The notes under the pieces are model-generated. The model saw nothing but the letters and a program-made list of their open reading frames with translations. It was not told the DNA's origin and did not search any database. DNA of 10,871 nt from CAYLHF01 sp964383365 (lineage in GTDB: Bacteria > Bacteroidota > Rhodothermia > Rhodothermales > UBA10348): positions 1-10,871 of the forward strand of contig CAYLHF010000061.1 of the NCBI GenBank assembly GCA_964383365.1, given 5' to 3'. Positions 1 through 8,203 of this stretch are shown here, piece by piece (positions within the stretch are counted from its first letter, which is position 1; each line of letters starts with the position of its first letter). A program made the translations under genes and the position numbers.

Positions 1-2699
1 ACCGGGTTACCACCGAACGTGTTGAAGTATTCCATCCCGTTGGCGAAGGAGTCGGCGATGGCCCTCGTGGTGATCACTGCGCCGAGCGGATGGCCGTTTC
101 CGATGGGTTTTCCGAGCGTGATGATATCGGGTACGACACCCTGAAGTTCGAAGCCCCAGAAATGAGAACCCACACGAGAGAATCCCACCTGAACTTCATC
201 GCATATACAGACACCCCCGGCATCGCGGACAGCGGCGAATGCATTCCTGAGGTAACCATCAGGGAGAATAATCTGCCCCCCACAACCCAATATCGATTCT
301 GAAATAAACGCTGAGGTATTGTCTGACAACGCGTTACGAACATGTTCTGCGTAGGCCCGACCCGTCTCCTCTCCGTATCCCTTATGGGGCCCGCGATACG
401 GGTCAGGCATCTTGACGGCGCGTGTCACGGCTCCGGGGCCCGTTCCGCCGGGGCCGTCGTATTTATACGGACTGATGTCGATGAGCGATGACAGGTTGCC
501 GTGATACGCGCCGTCAACGACCAGTATCTCTGAGCGCCGCGTGTGAGTCGAGGCCAGACGCAGCGCCAAATCATTGGCCTCGCTCCCCGAGTTTACCAGA
601 AAAACCACTTCGAGCGGATCGGGCGCCAGTGCCGAGAGTCGCGACGCGTATCGAACCAGATTTTCATGCAGATAGCGGGTATTGGTATTCAGTACGGCTG
701 CCTGCGAGGCCGCCGCCGTCACGACGCGGGGGTTGGAATGTCCGACGTGGGCGACGTTGTTGACCGAGTCCAGCCACTGCCTACCGGAAGAATCGTAGAG
801 ATACTGCATATGGCCCCGGACGATATGAAGCGGGGAATCATACGCGAGGCTGAGGGATGGTCCGACGTGCCGGGAACGTAAGTCCCGTATTTCGGACGCG
901 GACAGACGCTCGTCCGGGAAAGAGGCCACCGGGACCCCGATGATCAAATTTGGATCGGGACACAGGCTGAGCCAGACCGAACGCGCCGACGGTGCCGCCA
1001 CACCGGGGAATGTATCCGTGAAATCAAGTAGCGATACCATCACCTGAAAATGGACGTGCGGGACCCAGCCTCCGTTCATCGAGTCATTGCCGACGTGTGC
1101 AAACCCCTCTCCAGCCGGTATCATCTGACCCACGGTGACCGTGGAAATCGCGTCCCGGTCCAGATGCCCGTACAGCGTATAGAACTCGGGTCCTTCTTCT
1201 GGCTCGTGTCTGAGAATGACGGTGGGTCCGTAATCGAACGCCCGGTCGTGGTCGGCGACCGAATGCACGACACCGGCCAGTGGTGCACGCACGGCCGTAC
1301 CGGGTGGCGCGAACAGGTCCATTCCGATGTGAATCGTACGCCTTTCCGCATGATCGTGCTCGCCAGTAGCATACTGCGATCCGGCATAGACCAGTCGAGC
1401 CTCGTTATACGGCCCGATCCCGAGACGTCGCAGGGGAGGGGGGGCAGAATCTGAATTGGATGCTGAGTCTGAAACCGAGTCGTATTCCAGCAGGGAAGCA
1501 ATTTTCGTACCGGCCACCAGCGGATTCATCAGGTCATCGGGCGTCCACTCGATACTCTCTACGCTGAAGTCGAAGACCACGGACGGCCCTGTTCGAGGAT
1601 CCGAACCGACGACAGGATGAAACCCGTTCTTGTGGCGCGCGAGCCAGTCCCGGAGTGCCGTAGACCCCGGAAACGGCTCTCTGTCGACCGACTCTCTGAA
1701 GGTTGCCGTCGCCAGGTCCGGATTCATTTCCAGCAGGCGATGTAACAGGGTTCGAGCCGGACGTTGGCTGACGGTGAGGTATTCGTTCTCAGGCTCCATC
1801 GACGACTGAAACGCGGACATGCACAAACTCGTGGCCAGACGAGCGAGAATCAGTGTAAAAACGACGTTCAGTTCCGGGTCCGTTAGTCGGGTTCTGGCGT
1901 TATATCCAGCGATCAGATTTCCCGCTACGAGGAGGGGCTCGTCGCGGTCCATCATCGCGTAGGCACACGCAACGGCCACCTCCGAAATTCGCCAGCTGAC
2001 CATTAGATCTCCGAAATCGATCAGGCCACTGATGCGGCGAGGTAGTTCAGTCGGAGGATCGACGAGGACATTGTAGTCATGGGCATCTGCATGGATGAGT
2101 TGCTCCGGAAGGCCCTCGAAGAGCTTCGATTCTTCGTTCAGGCGCATCCACACCTGATCGACGGCTTTCCTGTCCGTTGCATTGCGGATCGACTCGCGCC
2201 TGGATTGTATCGTCTCACGGGCAGATCGCAGATCCCACGTGTGTTCAGGGAGGTCTTTGGGTACGGGCAGTTCGGACAGGCCGGCATCGAGTGAGCCGAG
2301 CAGGGATCCGAGTTCGCCGATTAACGCGTCCGTGACGGGAGTAACACCGGCGAGAGGGACACCTGGAAGATAGGTGACCATCCGAACGACGTACGATGCG
2401 CCATCAGAATGGTCGTAGATGCCGCTCCCCCCGGATACAGGACGCCGTATTTCAGGAACGGGGAGCCCTTCGTTTCCGGCCCATTCCAGGGCCGCTGCCT
2501 GCGCCCTCAAGTGGGATCGGTGCTGGGTGGAATTGAAAATCTTGAGTACAAAACGAGCCTCCCCGTCTACCGTGATCAGGAAGTTGGCATCGCGATCGCT
2601 GGGCAGCGTCGTTGCACACCCGGTAATTCCGTATAGAGACAGGGTCAGCGCTTCGGCTTCGGAACACGTCAGAATCGGTCTTCCGGGAAGTTTTTCCAT
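1..2699 (-). CDS. Kinase - M23 peptidase-like - class III aminotransferase/phospholyase fusion (3' end beyond window)
   Basis: About 899 codons are visible, read from the ATG at 2699 and open to the window edge; the C-terminus is missing. Residues 1-340 form an APH/choline-kinase-fold domain: an N-lobe with VLKIFN (Lys53), the catalytic loop HADAHDYN (203-210) and the metal motif DFGD (about 228). LPSDRDANF near residue 32 resembles human hydroxylysine kinase as I remember it. A Ser/Asp-rich linker (about 405-420) follows. Residues about 425-560 form an M23/LytM domain with HIGMD (His457, Asp461), YGHLD and HVHF (His548, His550), the full zinc-ligand set. From about 600 comes a fold-type I class III aminotransferase: NSGSEAND (PLP phosphate), DEVQ (about 834) and Schiff-base Lys864 in LGKPIGNG; roughly 150 residues are cut off. 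The relatives of this last domain are the ammoniophospholyases ETNPPL and PHYKPL. I infer phosphorylation of a hydroxyamino acid, probably 5-hydroxylysine, followed by elimination of phosphate and ammonia. Ethanolamine is an alternative substrate. No signal peptide is seen, so the M23 part is unexplained. Confidence 0.88.
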   Translation of the reverse strand, partial: MEKLPGRPILTCSEAEALTLSLYGITGCATTLPSDRDANFLITVDGEARFVLKIFNSTQHRSHLRAQAAALEWAGNEGLPVPEIRRPVSGGSGIYDHSDGASYVVRMVTYLPGVPLAGVTPVTDALIGELGSLLGSLDAGLSELPVPKDLPEHTWDLRSARETIQSRRESIRNATDRKAVDQVWMRLNEESKLFEGLPEQLIHADAHDYNVLVDPPTELPRRISGLIDFGDLMVSWRISEVAVACAYAMMDRDEPLLVAGNLIAGYNARTRLTDPELNVVFTLILARLATSLCMSAFQSSMEPENEYLTVSQRPARTLLHRLLEMNPDLATATFRESVDREPFPGSTALRDWLARHKNGFHPVVGSDPRTGPSVVFDFSVESIEWTPDDLMNPLVAGTKIASLLEYDSVSDSASNSDSAPPPLRRLGIGPYNEARLVYAGSQYATGEHDHAERRTIHIGMDLFAPPGTAVRAPLAGVVHSVADHDRAFDYGPTVILRHEPEEGPEFYTLYGHLDRDAISTVTVGQMIPAGEGFAHVGNDSMNGGWVPHVHFQVMVSLLDFTDTFPGVAAPSARSVWLSLCPDPNLIIGVPVASFPDERLSASEIRDLRSRHVGPSLSLAYDSPLHIVRGHMQYLYDSSGRQWLDSVNNVAHVGHSNPRVVTAAASQAAVLNTNTRYLHENLVRYASRLSALAPDPLEVVFLVNSGSEANDLALRLASTHTRRSEILVVDGAYHGNLSSLIDISPYKYDGPGGTGPGAVTRAVKMPDPYRGPHKGYGEETGRAYAEHVRNALSDNTSAFISESILGCGGQIILPDGYLRNAFAAVRDAGGVCICDEVQVGFSRVGSHFWGFELQGVVPDIITLGKPIGNGHPLGAVITTRAIADSFANGMEYFNTFGGNP

Positions 2700-2733
2700 G
2701 ATCCATCAAACACCGGTAGGTTGTCGGCAGCGA

Positions 2734-3990
2734 TTAGAATCGATCCGGACTGAGGAGTGTCAGATCGATCGAGGGCGTACGCCCAGCACTGATTTCCGAG
2801 ACGAGTTTGCCCGTGATGGGTCCCTGCGTCATCCCCAGCATACAGTGTCCGGCTGCGACTATAACATTGGGACATTTCGCCGATCTCCCAATCGCCGGGA
2901 GGCCATCGACGGTACACGGGCGGAACCCGGATCGGGCCGCGGGCATGCCATTCTGATCGTCCGCGGTTTCCGGACACAGACTTCGGAGAACGCGCTCGAG
3001 CGGGCGGATCCGGACGGGGTCTACCGTAGAATCAAAGCCGACCAGTGTCATGGTCCCGCCCACACGTAGACGCCCGGGCATCGGTGTCACAGAGATTCGC
3101 TCATCGGTCAGAACGAGCGGAATTTTGAGATCTGACGACGGATTTTCGGCTGTGATACTGTATCCCATTCCCGGCTGCATGGGTACCTTTAACCCGAGTT
3201 TATCGGCCAGGAGTCCGGTCCATGATCCGGCTGCCAGGACCAGTTCGTTGCAGGATACGGGTCCGGCATCTGTTATAACCGCTGATACGTGTGATCCTCG
3301 CGTGACAAACGACTCGACCGTCGTCCGGGCCATCAGCACGACGCCTGCTGACGCTACTTCTGCGATCAGAGAGGCCATGAACCGTTCTGGATCGAAGAGC
3401 TGGTCCTGACTGAAGAAAACCGATCCGGTGATAGAGGTCGCTATGGCCGGTTCGCGGGCGAGCGTCTCTTCCCGACTCAGGGAAACCACGTTCAGGCCGG
3501 TATCGCGCGCCACGTCCGCCAATTCCAGGTTCGCCTTCTTGCTGTCCGAGGAATTGTGCAGCATGAGCAGGCCGGTGTTTGAGAGCCCGATACCCTCGAA
3601 CCCGGAAAGACGGTTCAGCTCTGCATGCAATACCAGACTCTCCAGCGCCAGGTCGCGCAGCAAGGGAATGCTTCGCTCTACGTTTTCTTCCGTGCAACTC
3701 GCCTGAAATCCCCAGAGCCATTTGGTCAGATCCAGGTCGAACCGCGGTTTTATATAAAACGGACTTTCCGGATTGGAAAGCCATTTGATTCCCTGTGTCA
3801 CGACGCCGGGTGCTGCGATCGACTCGACATGACTGGGTACGAGCAACCCGGCATTTACCCAGGATGCTCCATCCTCGAACGTTCCGCAGTCCATGACGGC
3901 GACGGAGGCGCCGGACTGGCTCAGGTAATAGGCGCTGCAGAGTCCGATTACTCCCCCGCCGACAATGACCACATCGAATTGCTTTTCCAT
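2734..3990 (-). CDS. FAD-dependent D-amino acid oxidase/dehydrogenase, likely cis-4-hydroxy-D-proline oxidase
   Basis: A 418-residue DadA/glycine-oxidase-type (DAO family) flavoprotein. The N-terminus has the Rossmann dinucleotide-binding motif VVIVGGGVIGL (residues 7-17), ending in an acidic residue in AVMD. The C-terminus has RPCTVDGLPAIG (357-368) and GHCMLGMTQGPITG (381-394), the typical FAD-cap signature of DadA-like enzymes. The expected reaction is oxidation of cis-4-hydroxy-D-proline to Delta1-pyrroline-4-hydroxy-2-carboxylate, as for monomeric HypO. The ATG at 3990 is chosen because the flavin fold begins there; the reading frame stays open upstream to 4332, but that stretch overlaps the epimerase gene and looks non-protein-like. 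The upstream epimerase ends in TGATG, so stop and start share one base, which suggests translational coupling. Substrate is assigned from the neighbours; sequence alone supports only a D-amino acid oxidase/dehydrogenase. Confidence 0.9.
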   Translation of the reverse strand: MEKQFDVVIVGGGVIGLCSAYYLSQSGASVAVMDCGTFEDGASWVNAGLLVPSHVESIAAPGVVTQGIKWLSNPESPFYIKPRFDLDLTKWLWGFQASCTEENVERSIPLLRDLALESLVLHAELNRLSGFEGIGLSNTGLLMLHNSSDSKKANLELADVARDTGLNVVSLSREETLAREPAIATSITGSVFFSQDQLFDPERFMASLIAEVASAGVVLMARTTVESFVTRGSHVSAVITDAGPVSCNELVLAAGSWTGLLADKLGLKVPMQPGMGYSITAENPSSDLKIPLVLTDERISVTPMPGRLRVGGTMTLVGFDSTVDPVRIRPLERVLRSLCPETADDQNGMPAARSGFRPCTVDGLPAIGRSAKCPNVIVAAGHCMLGMTQGPITGKLVSEISAGRTPSIDLTLLSPDRF

Positions 3991-4991
3991 CAAATCACCT
4001 GAAATCCGTACGCATACGGATCGTCTTCGTCGATAAGTATAGTGTTGTATCCGGTCACGCGGGCCCATCCGGTTATGCTCGGTACGATGGCGTCGTATGA
4101 CCCCACACGTGTGGTGGCCTCGACACGGCCGGTGAAGAGACTGCCTATAATACTCTCGTGTACAAATGCGTCTCCCTGGCGGAGCTTCCCTTGTGCCGCC
4201 CACTGAGCCATCCGTGATGAGGTCCCCGTTCCACAGGGCGACCGATCGATGGCCTTGTCTCCGTAGAACACAGCATTTCTTCCGTCGGCTCCGTCCTGCG
4301 TCGGCCTTCCGGTCCAGAGCAGATGCGTACACCGGTTTATCTCGGGTTTTTCCGGATGAAGAAACGTGTAGCGCTCGTTAAGTTGGTCTCGCACGATGGG
4401 GCTCCAACGGACCAGGTCCGCCGCACTGTAGTCTGCGAGATCCCGAAAATTTTTCTGCTCGTCTACGATAGCATAGAAATTCCCTCCGTAGGCAACATCC
4501 AACGTGATCGTTCCAATATCCGGGCATTCCACCTCGCAATCCGCGACGGCCAGAAATGAAGGAATATTGACCAGTCGTACGGAAGCGATACGATCTCCGT
4601 CCCGTTCGTAGAATGCGTCGACCCGGCCGGCCGGAGTGTCCAGACGGAGGACGCCGGGTTCGGACGGCTCGACCAGGTGTTCCTGTAACACGACGGTGAC
4701 CGTTCCGATCGTTCCATGCCCGCACATCGGTAGGCATCCACTGGTCTCGATGAAGAGAATCCCCACGTCACAATCCTCCCGGGTCGATTCATAGAGGATA
4801 CTCCCCGACATGATGTCGTGGCCGCGTGGCTCGAACATCAATCCCCTTCGCACCCAGTCATAGCTACGAACAAACTGGTTTCGACGCTCCATCATGGTAG
4901 ATCCGTCGAGTGCCGGCCCACCGTCCCGCACGACACGGACCGGGTTTCCGCACGTGTGGGCATCGATGCAGGTATACGTGTGCACGGCCAT
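3990..4991 (-). CDS. 4-hydroxyproline 2-epimerase (proline racemase superfamily, Cys/Cys type)
   Basis: A 333-residue cytoplasmic proline racemase-superfamily protein of normal length. Both acid/base cysteines are present: Cys90 in LPMCGHG and Cys253 in DRSPCGTGTS, with Asp249 just before the second. Cys/Cys members are proline racemases or 4-hydroxyproline 2-epimerases, while Cys/Thr members are dehydratases. Placement beside a DadA-like oxidase, a DapA-like deaminase and an ALDH argues strongly for the epimerase that turns trans-4-hydroxy-L-proline into cis-4-hydroxy-D-proline. The ATG at 4991 lies 5 bases after the stop of the regulator gene, and the 3' end overlaps the oxidase start by one base, so it sits inside a tight operon. 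The Shine-Dalgarno sequence is weak. Proline racemase is the main alternative. The second superfamily member at 8204-9325 has a different catalytic pair. Confidence 0.92.
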   Translation of the reverse strand: MAVHTYTCIDAHTCGNPVRVVRDGGPALDGSTMMERRNQFVRSYDWVRRGLMFEPRGHDIMSGSILYESTREDCDVGILFIETSGCLPMCGHGTIGTVTVVLQEHLVEPSEPGVLRLDTPAGRVDAFYERDGDRIASVRLVNIPSFLAVADCEVECPDIGTITLDVAYGGNFYAIVDEQKNFRDLADYSAADLVRWSPIVRDQLNERYTFLHPEKPEINRCTHLLWTGRPTQDGADGRNAVFYGDKAIDRSPCGTGTSSRMAQWAAQGKLRQGDAFVHESIIGSLFTGRVEATTRVGSYDAIVPSITGWARVTGYNTILIDEDDPYAYGFQVI

Positions 4992-4996
4992 AGGTC

Positions 4997-5665
4997 TTAT
5001 TCCAGTTCGAGTGCGCTGCGAGTGAACCGGACGAGATAGTCTATTATTCGGTCTGAAGCTTCGATCGCTCTATCGGAGTGTCCGGCGGCCACCTCTTCCA
5101 TCATGACGGCGTGCAATGCTGCTGAGGCACCCAGGTCTGCGCCGTGCTTGTACATTGACCAGAACCGGCGACAGTGGGCATGGAGCGGAGCCACCGCTTC
5201 GACCGCAAACGGATTCATTGCTGCCCGATCCAGAATCGCATCGCATCTGCGGTCGAGGTCCATGAACGTTTGAAAATCATCTCGTAAAGCCGACTGTCGA
5301 ATCTGTCCGGCCAGTTCCAGAAGCTCCTCTCGCTCACTTTTCGATACGCGCACCGCCGCACGCGACGCGATCAGCCCGTCCAGAACCCGACGCGTCGCCA
5401 GCAGGGCAACGTATTGGCTACCATTGATTTCCGTCACCATCATGCCTCTGCGGGGAAGCACGGCAACGAGTCTTTCAGATGCCAGCCGCTGCAGCGCTTC
5501 GCGGAGCGGAGTTCGCCCGATTCCAATCCGGGTGCTCAATTCTTTCTCTGAAAAAACGACTCCTGGTGCCAGTGTCAGCGTCACGATCATGCGTTCGACG
5601 ATGTCGTATGCTCGATCGGAGAGAGAGGTGCCCCCTGATGGTGATATAAGAATGTCCGATTCCAC
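4997..5665 (-). CDS. GntR-family transcriptional regulator, FadR/FCD subfamily
   Basis: A 222-residue regulator. The N-terminal winged helix-turn-helix (about residues 14-78) includes LSTRIGIGRTPLREALQRL (43-61) and the wing LPRRGMMV (70-77). The C-terminal all-helical FCD ligand-binding domain covers about 85-215. It starts at GTG 5665, only 3 bases after the stop of the aldehyde dehydrogenase gene, and ends 5 bases before the epimerase gene, so it is co-transcribed with the pathway. It is probably the local regulator, sensing a hydroxyproline or a pathway intermediate and acting at the shared control region 8149-8203; that is inference. The usual FCD metal ligands look eroded: the D-x3-H motif reads D138-x3-D142, His185 is kept, and the last His position appears to be Ile207. 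FCD members commonly repress and are released by ligand. Confidence 0.92.
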   Translation of the reverse strand: MESDILISPSGGTSLSDRAYDIVERMIVTLTLAPGVVFSEKELSTRIGIGRTPLREALQRLASERLVAVLPRRGMMVTEINGSQYVALLATRRVLDGLIASRAAVRVSKSEREELLELAGQIRQSALRDDFQTFMDLDRRCDAILDRAAMNPFAVEAVAPLHAHCRRFWSMYKHGADLGASAALHAVMMEEVAAGHSDRAIEASDRIIDYLVRFTRSALELE

Positions 5666-5668
5666 CGA

Positions 5669-7114
5669 TTATCCGGTTACGTAACAGGTCTTGACCGTCG
5701 TGTAAAATTCTGCTGCGTAGGAACCCTGTTCCCGGCTGCCATAACTGGATCCTTTCGTGCCTCCAAAGGGAACATGATAGTCAACGCCGGCCGTCGGAAG
5801 ATTGATCATCACCATTCCGGCGTCTGCGCGTCGCTGGAAGTCTCGCGCTGTCTTAAGCGATGTCGTACAGATGCCAGTTGAAAGTCCAAACTCGGTATCG
5901 TTGGCCACATGCAGCGCTTCGTCGTAATCGCTGACCCGGATTACATTTGCTACGGGCCCGAATACTTCCTCCCGGCTGATCCGCATGTCGGCTGAGGTGT
6001 CGGTAAACAGTGCCGGAGCCTGATAGAATCCCTTCTTTCCGCAGTCGACACGATGTCCTCCCCAGGCCAACGTAGCTCCCTCTTTCTTTCCGATTTCGAC
6101 GTATTCAAGATTCTTATCGAGTTGATCCCGGCTAACGACCGGCCCCATTTCCGTAGCCGGGTCCAGGGCATCGCCCACGGTCAGATTCCTGATCCGCTCG
6201 ATGACTGCACTGACAAACGCATCATGAATTCCCTCTGTCACGATCAGTCGGCTCGACGCCGTACAGCGCTGACCCGTCGAGAAGAAGGCGCCGTTCACGG
6301 CGCAGTTGACCGCCGTATCCAGATCGGCGTCATCCACGACGACGAGTGGATTTTTGCCGCCCATTTCCAGCTGAACTTTGGCGTGTCTGGCGACACATTG
6401 GGTGGCAACCTGATGCCCGACCGGTTGTGATCCTGTGAAGGAGACCCCGGCGATATCCGTGTGATTGACCAACGCGGTACCGACCGTCTTTCCAGATCCG
6501 CAGACCATGTTGAACACCCCATCCGGAAGACCGGATCGAGACAGAATATCCGCAAGTACCCACGCGCACCCGGGAGCGAGTTCGGCTGGCTTGAAGACCA
6601 CGGCGTTTCCGTAGGCCAGTGCCGGTGCAATTTTCCACGCCGGAATCGCGATCGGGAAATTCCACGGAGTAATGATTCCCACGACACCAATAGGCTGGCG
6701 CAGAATTTCTACGTCCACACCAGGCCGGATCGAGGCCAGTTTCTCGCCGGGAATACGAAGAGCCTCACCGGCGAAGAACTTGAAAATCTGTCCGGCACGG
6801 TTGGTCTCGCCAATCCCTTCCACGAGGCGTTTCCCTTCCTCGCGCGAGAGGAGTCGGCCGATTTCTTCCTTCCGGGCGAGGATCTCGGTCCCAACGGCGT
6901 CGAGCACATTGAATCGTTCCTGGGGGGTACTGGTCGCCCATTCAGAGGCAGCGTCTGCGGCGGCCGAGACGGCATTATTCAGAATGTCGGTTCCCGAGTG
7001 TGCGTATCGACCCACGATATCCGATGTGTCGGACGGGTTGATATTGTCGATGAATTCCGGACTCTCGGACCACGAGCCCCCGATGTAATTTCCGAAGCGA
7101 TTAGTGTCTTGCAT
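5669..7114 (-). CDS. Alpha-ketoglutarate semialdehyde (2,5-dioxopentanoate) dehydrogenase, ALDH superfamily
   Basis: A 481-residue NAD(P)-dependent aldehyde dehydrogenase of standard length. Visible catalytic elements are PWNFP with Asn152, the cofactor-contacting Lys175 in VFKPAE, FTGS (226-229), the general base Glu250 in LEMGGK, and the nucleophile Cys284 in GQRCTASSR. The overall pattern, including FFAGEALRIPGE and the IRPGVDVEILRQPIGVVG region, resembles the alpha-ketoglutarate semialdehyde dehydrogenases of hydroxyproline and pentose pathways. Here it would oxidise the product of the deaminase encoded just upstream to 2-oxoglutarate, which enters the TCA cycle. The ATG at 7114 has no obvious Shine-Dalgarno sequence. 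A 77-base gap separates it from the deaminase gene, the largest spacing in the operon. Succinate semialdehyde dehydrogenase activity is an alternative from sequence alone. Confidence 0.93.
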   Translation of the reverse strand: MQDTNRFGNYIGGSWSESPEFIDNINPSDTSDIVGRYAHSGTDILNNAVSAAADAASEWATSTPQERFNVLDAVGTEILARKEEIGRLLSREEGKRLVEGIGETNRAGQIFKFFAGEALRIPGEKLASIRPGVDVEILRQPIGVVGIITPWNFPIAIPAWKIAPALAYGNAVVFKPAELAPGCAWVLADILSRSGLPDGVFNMVCGSGKTVGTALVNHTDIAGVSFTGSQPVGHQVATQCVARHAKVQLEMGGKNPLVVVDDADLDTAVNCAVNGAFFSTGQRCTASSRLIVTEGIHDAFVSAVIERIRNLTVGDALDPATEMGPVVSRDQLDKNLEYVEIGKKEGATLAWGGHRVDCGKKGFYQAPALFTDTSADMRISREEVFGPVANVIRVSDYDEALHVANDTEFGLSTGICTTSLKTARDFQRRADAGMVMINLPTAGVDYHVPFGGTKGSSYGSREQGSYAAEFYTTVKTCYVTG

Positions 7115-7191
7115 GTGGGCTGGTTACTGTCAGGTGTTCGTAAAAAAGCGAAGGTACGGTGCGTTGTGTTCAGAGAATGGATCAATCGCAC
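7115..7191 (-). other. 77-base gap between deaminase and ALDH genes
   Basis: This is the longest gap inside the minus-strand operon. On the minus strand it reads through a short T run (TTTTTT near 7141-7147), but no GC-rich stem precedes it and no convincing promoter or Shine-Dalgarno sequence is seen. I take it as untranslated operon spacer; processing or weak internal promotion cannot be excluded. Confidence 0.4.
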
Positions 7192-8148
7192 TCAATCGGT
7201 TGCGTGAACAAATGCCGTCGGCAGACCGAGAGAAGCAAGATCGGGACGATGTTCGATCGCCTCCCGAACGATTTTTTCCACCCGGGTGCGTTCTTCACCG
7301 ACAAGAGGAAGTCGGGGAGATCGGACCCGTTCGGTCCCGATGCCAGACAACACTTCTGCCAGTTTGATGTTCTGAACCAGTTTAGTCGAGACGTCCAGAT
7401 GGAGCATCGGCATGAACCACCTATAAATGGCTCGTGCTTCTTCTATTCGGCCGCTCTGAACGAGCTCATAGATAGCCACGGTTTCTTCCGGGAAGGCGCA
7501 GACGAGTCCCGCAACCCACCCGACCGCCCCGAGGAGCAGACTCTCGAGGGCCAGATCGTCTACTCCGGTAAATATCTGATACCTGTTTCCTGTTCTGTTG
7601 ATGATGTCCGTAATCCGACGGGGGTCATCGGACGATTCCTTCATGGCCACGAATGTCGATTCCTCGGCGAGTTCTTCGAACATGTCCGGAGTGACATCTA
7701 CGCGGTACGCAACGGGATTATTGTATATCATGATCGGTCGCTCGCTCACTCTTGCAACGGTCCGGAGATGATGCATTGCTTCCCGTCGATCTGCCGGATA
7801 CAACATGGCCGGCAGCAACATAAATCCATCGGCTCCGTTTTTTGCACCGGCTTTGACCGCCTGGCATGCGCGTTCGGTCGTGTTTTCGGCGATTCCTGAC
7901 AGAACGGATACACGGCCTGCAGAGACCGAAACAGCCGTCTTCAGGACGTCTTGTTTTTCTGATTCTGAGAGCGAGGCGTTCTCTCCAAGGGTACCGGTAA
8001 CGACTATTCCGTGAACGCCGGCGTCGATCTGGGCAGCAAAATGACGTTCCATCGCGTCGAAATCGAGCGAGAAATCGTCCTTAAATTTGGTAGTGACAGC
8101 AGGGAATACACCCTGCCAGGGCTGATGTGTCATGATTATTGGGTTCAT
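7192..8148 (-). CDS. Delta1-pyrroline-4-hydroxy-2-carboxylate deaminase, DapA/DHDPS family
   Basis: A 318-residue class I aldolase-like TIM barrel of the dihydrodipicolinate synthase/N-acetylneuraminate lyase superfamily. It has the substrate-carboxylate motif GTLGEN (52-57), Tyr142 in MIYNNPVAYR and the Schiff-base Lys170 in FVAMKES. The likely reaction removes ammonia and water from Delta1-pyrroline-4-hydroxy-2-carboxylate, giving alpha-ketoglutarate semialdehyde; this is inferred from gene order and from the resemblance to HypD/LhpC-type enzymes. A true DapA role is less likely in this setting. It is the first gene of the minus operon. Two starts compete: ATG 8148, with GGAG only 2 bases upstream, and in-frame ATG 8133, which lacks a good ribosome site. 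The conserved part begins near residue 11 (WQGVFPA), so both fit. Confidence 0.91.
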   Translation of the reverse strand: MNPIIMTHQPWQGVFPAVTTKFKDDFSLDFDAMERHFAAQIDAGVHGIVVTGTLGENASLSESEKQDVLKTAVSVSAGRVSVLSGIAENTTERACQAVKAGAKNGADGFMLLPAMLYPADRREAMHHLRTVARVSERPIMIYNNPVAYRVDVTPDMFEELAEESTFVAMKESSDDPRRITDIINRTGNRYQIFTGVDDLALESLLLGAVGWVAGLVCAFPEETVAIYELVQSGRIEEARAIYRWFMPMLHLDVSTKLVQNIKLAEVLSGIGTERVRSPRLPLVGEERTRVEKIVREAIEHRPDLASLGLPTAFVHATD

Positions 8149-8203
8149 TGCTCCGGAGATGATTCGCTAATATATTACTGATATATCACAAATATACAAT
8201 CGG
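8149..8203. promoter_or_regulatory. Divergent control region with phased AT palindromes (putative operator and promoters)
   Basis: The only space between the divergent arms is 55 bases, so it must hold the promoters for both. It contains two perfect 10-base palindromes, TAATATATTA (8168-8177) and TGATATATCA (8179-8188), with centres 11 bases apart. A third ATATA core at 8192-8196 continues the same 11-base phase. Such dyads fit GntR/FadR operators, and the local FCD regulator is the natural candidate. On the minus strand TATATTTG (8196-8189) matches the Bacteroidota TAnnTTTG element. A sigma70-like reading, TTGTAT (8199-8194), 16 bases, then TAATAT (8177-8172), is also possible. Toward the plus strand TATATT (8171-8176) could be a -10 box. 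The palindromes are directly visible; promoter positions are guesses. Confidence 0.6.

Noticed and set aside
2731..2742. Small inverted repeat CGATTAGAATCG at the end of the oxidase gene
   Set aside because: A 5-bp stem with a 2-base loop is too weak for a terminator and lies within a 34-base gap of a continuous operon; it is expected by chance.
2419..3069. Plus-strand open frame of 216 codons
   Set aside because: It lies opposite the start of the fusion gene and the end of the oxidase gene, is low in recognisable structure, and looks like the shadow of two well-supported minus-strand genes.
3991..4332. In-frame extension of the FAD oxidase, which would give a 532-residue protein starting at 4332
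   Set aside because: The extension is antisense-free but lies entirely within the epimerase gene in another frame, is rich in Arg and Cys without domain features, and the flavin-binding motif begins right after the Met at 3990.
6461..7207. Plus-strand open frame of 248 codons
   Set aside because: It is the antisense of the aldehyde dehydrogenase, whose catalytic motifs are clear on the minus strand; the plus translation shows no domain.
7159..7899. Plus-strand open frame of 246 codons
   Set aside because: It is the antisense of the DapA-family deaminase, which has its Tyr142 and Lys170 in place; the plus frame has no independent support.
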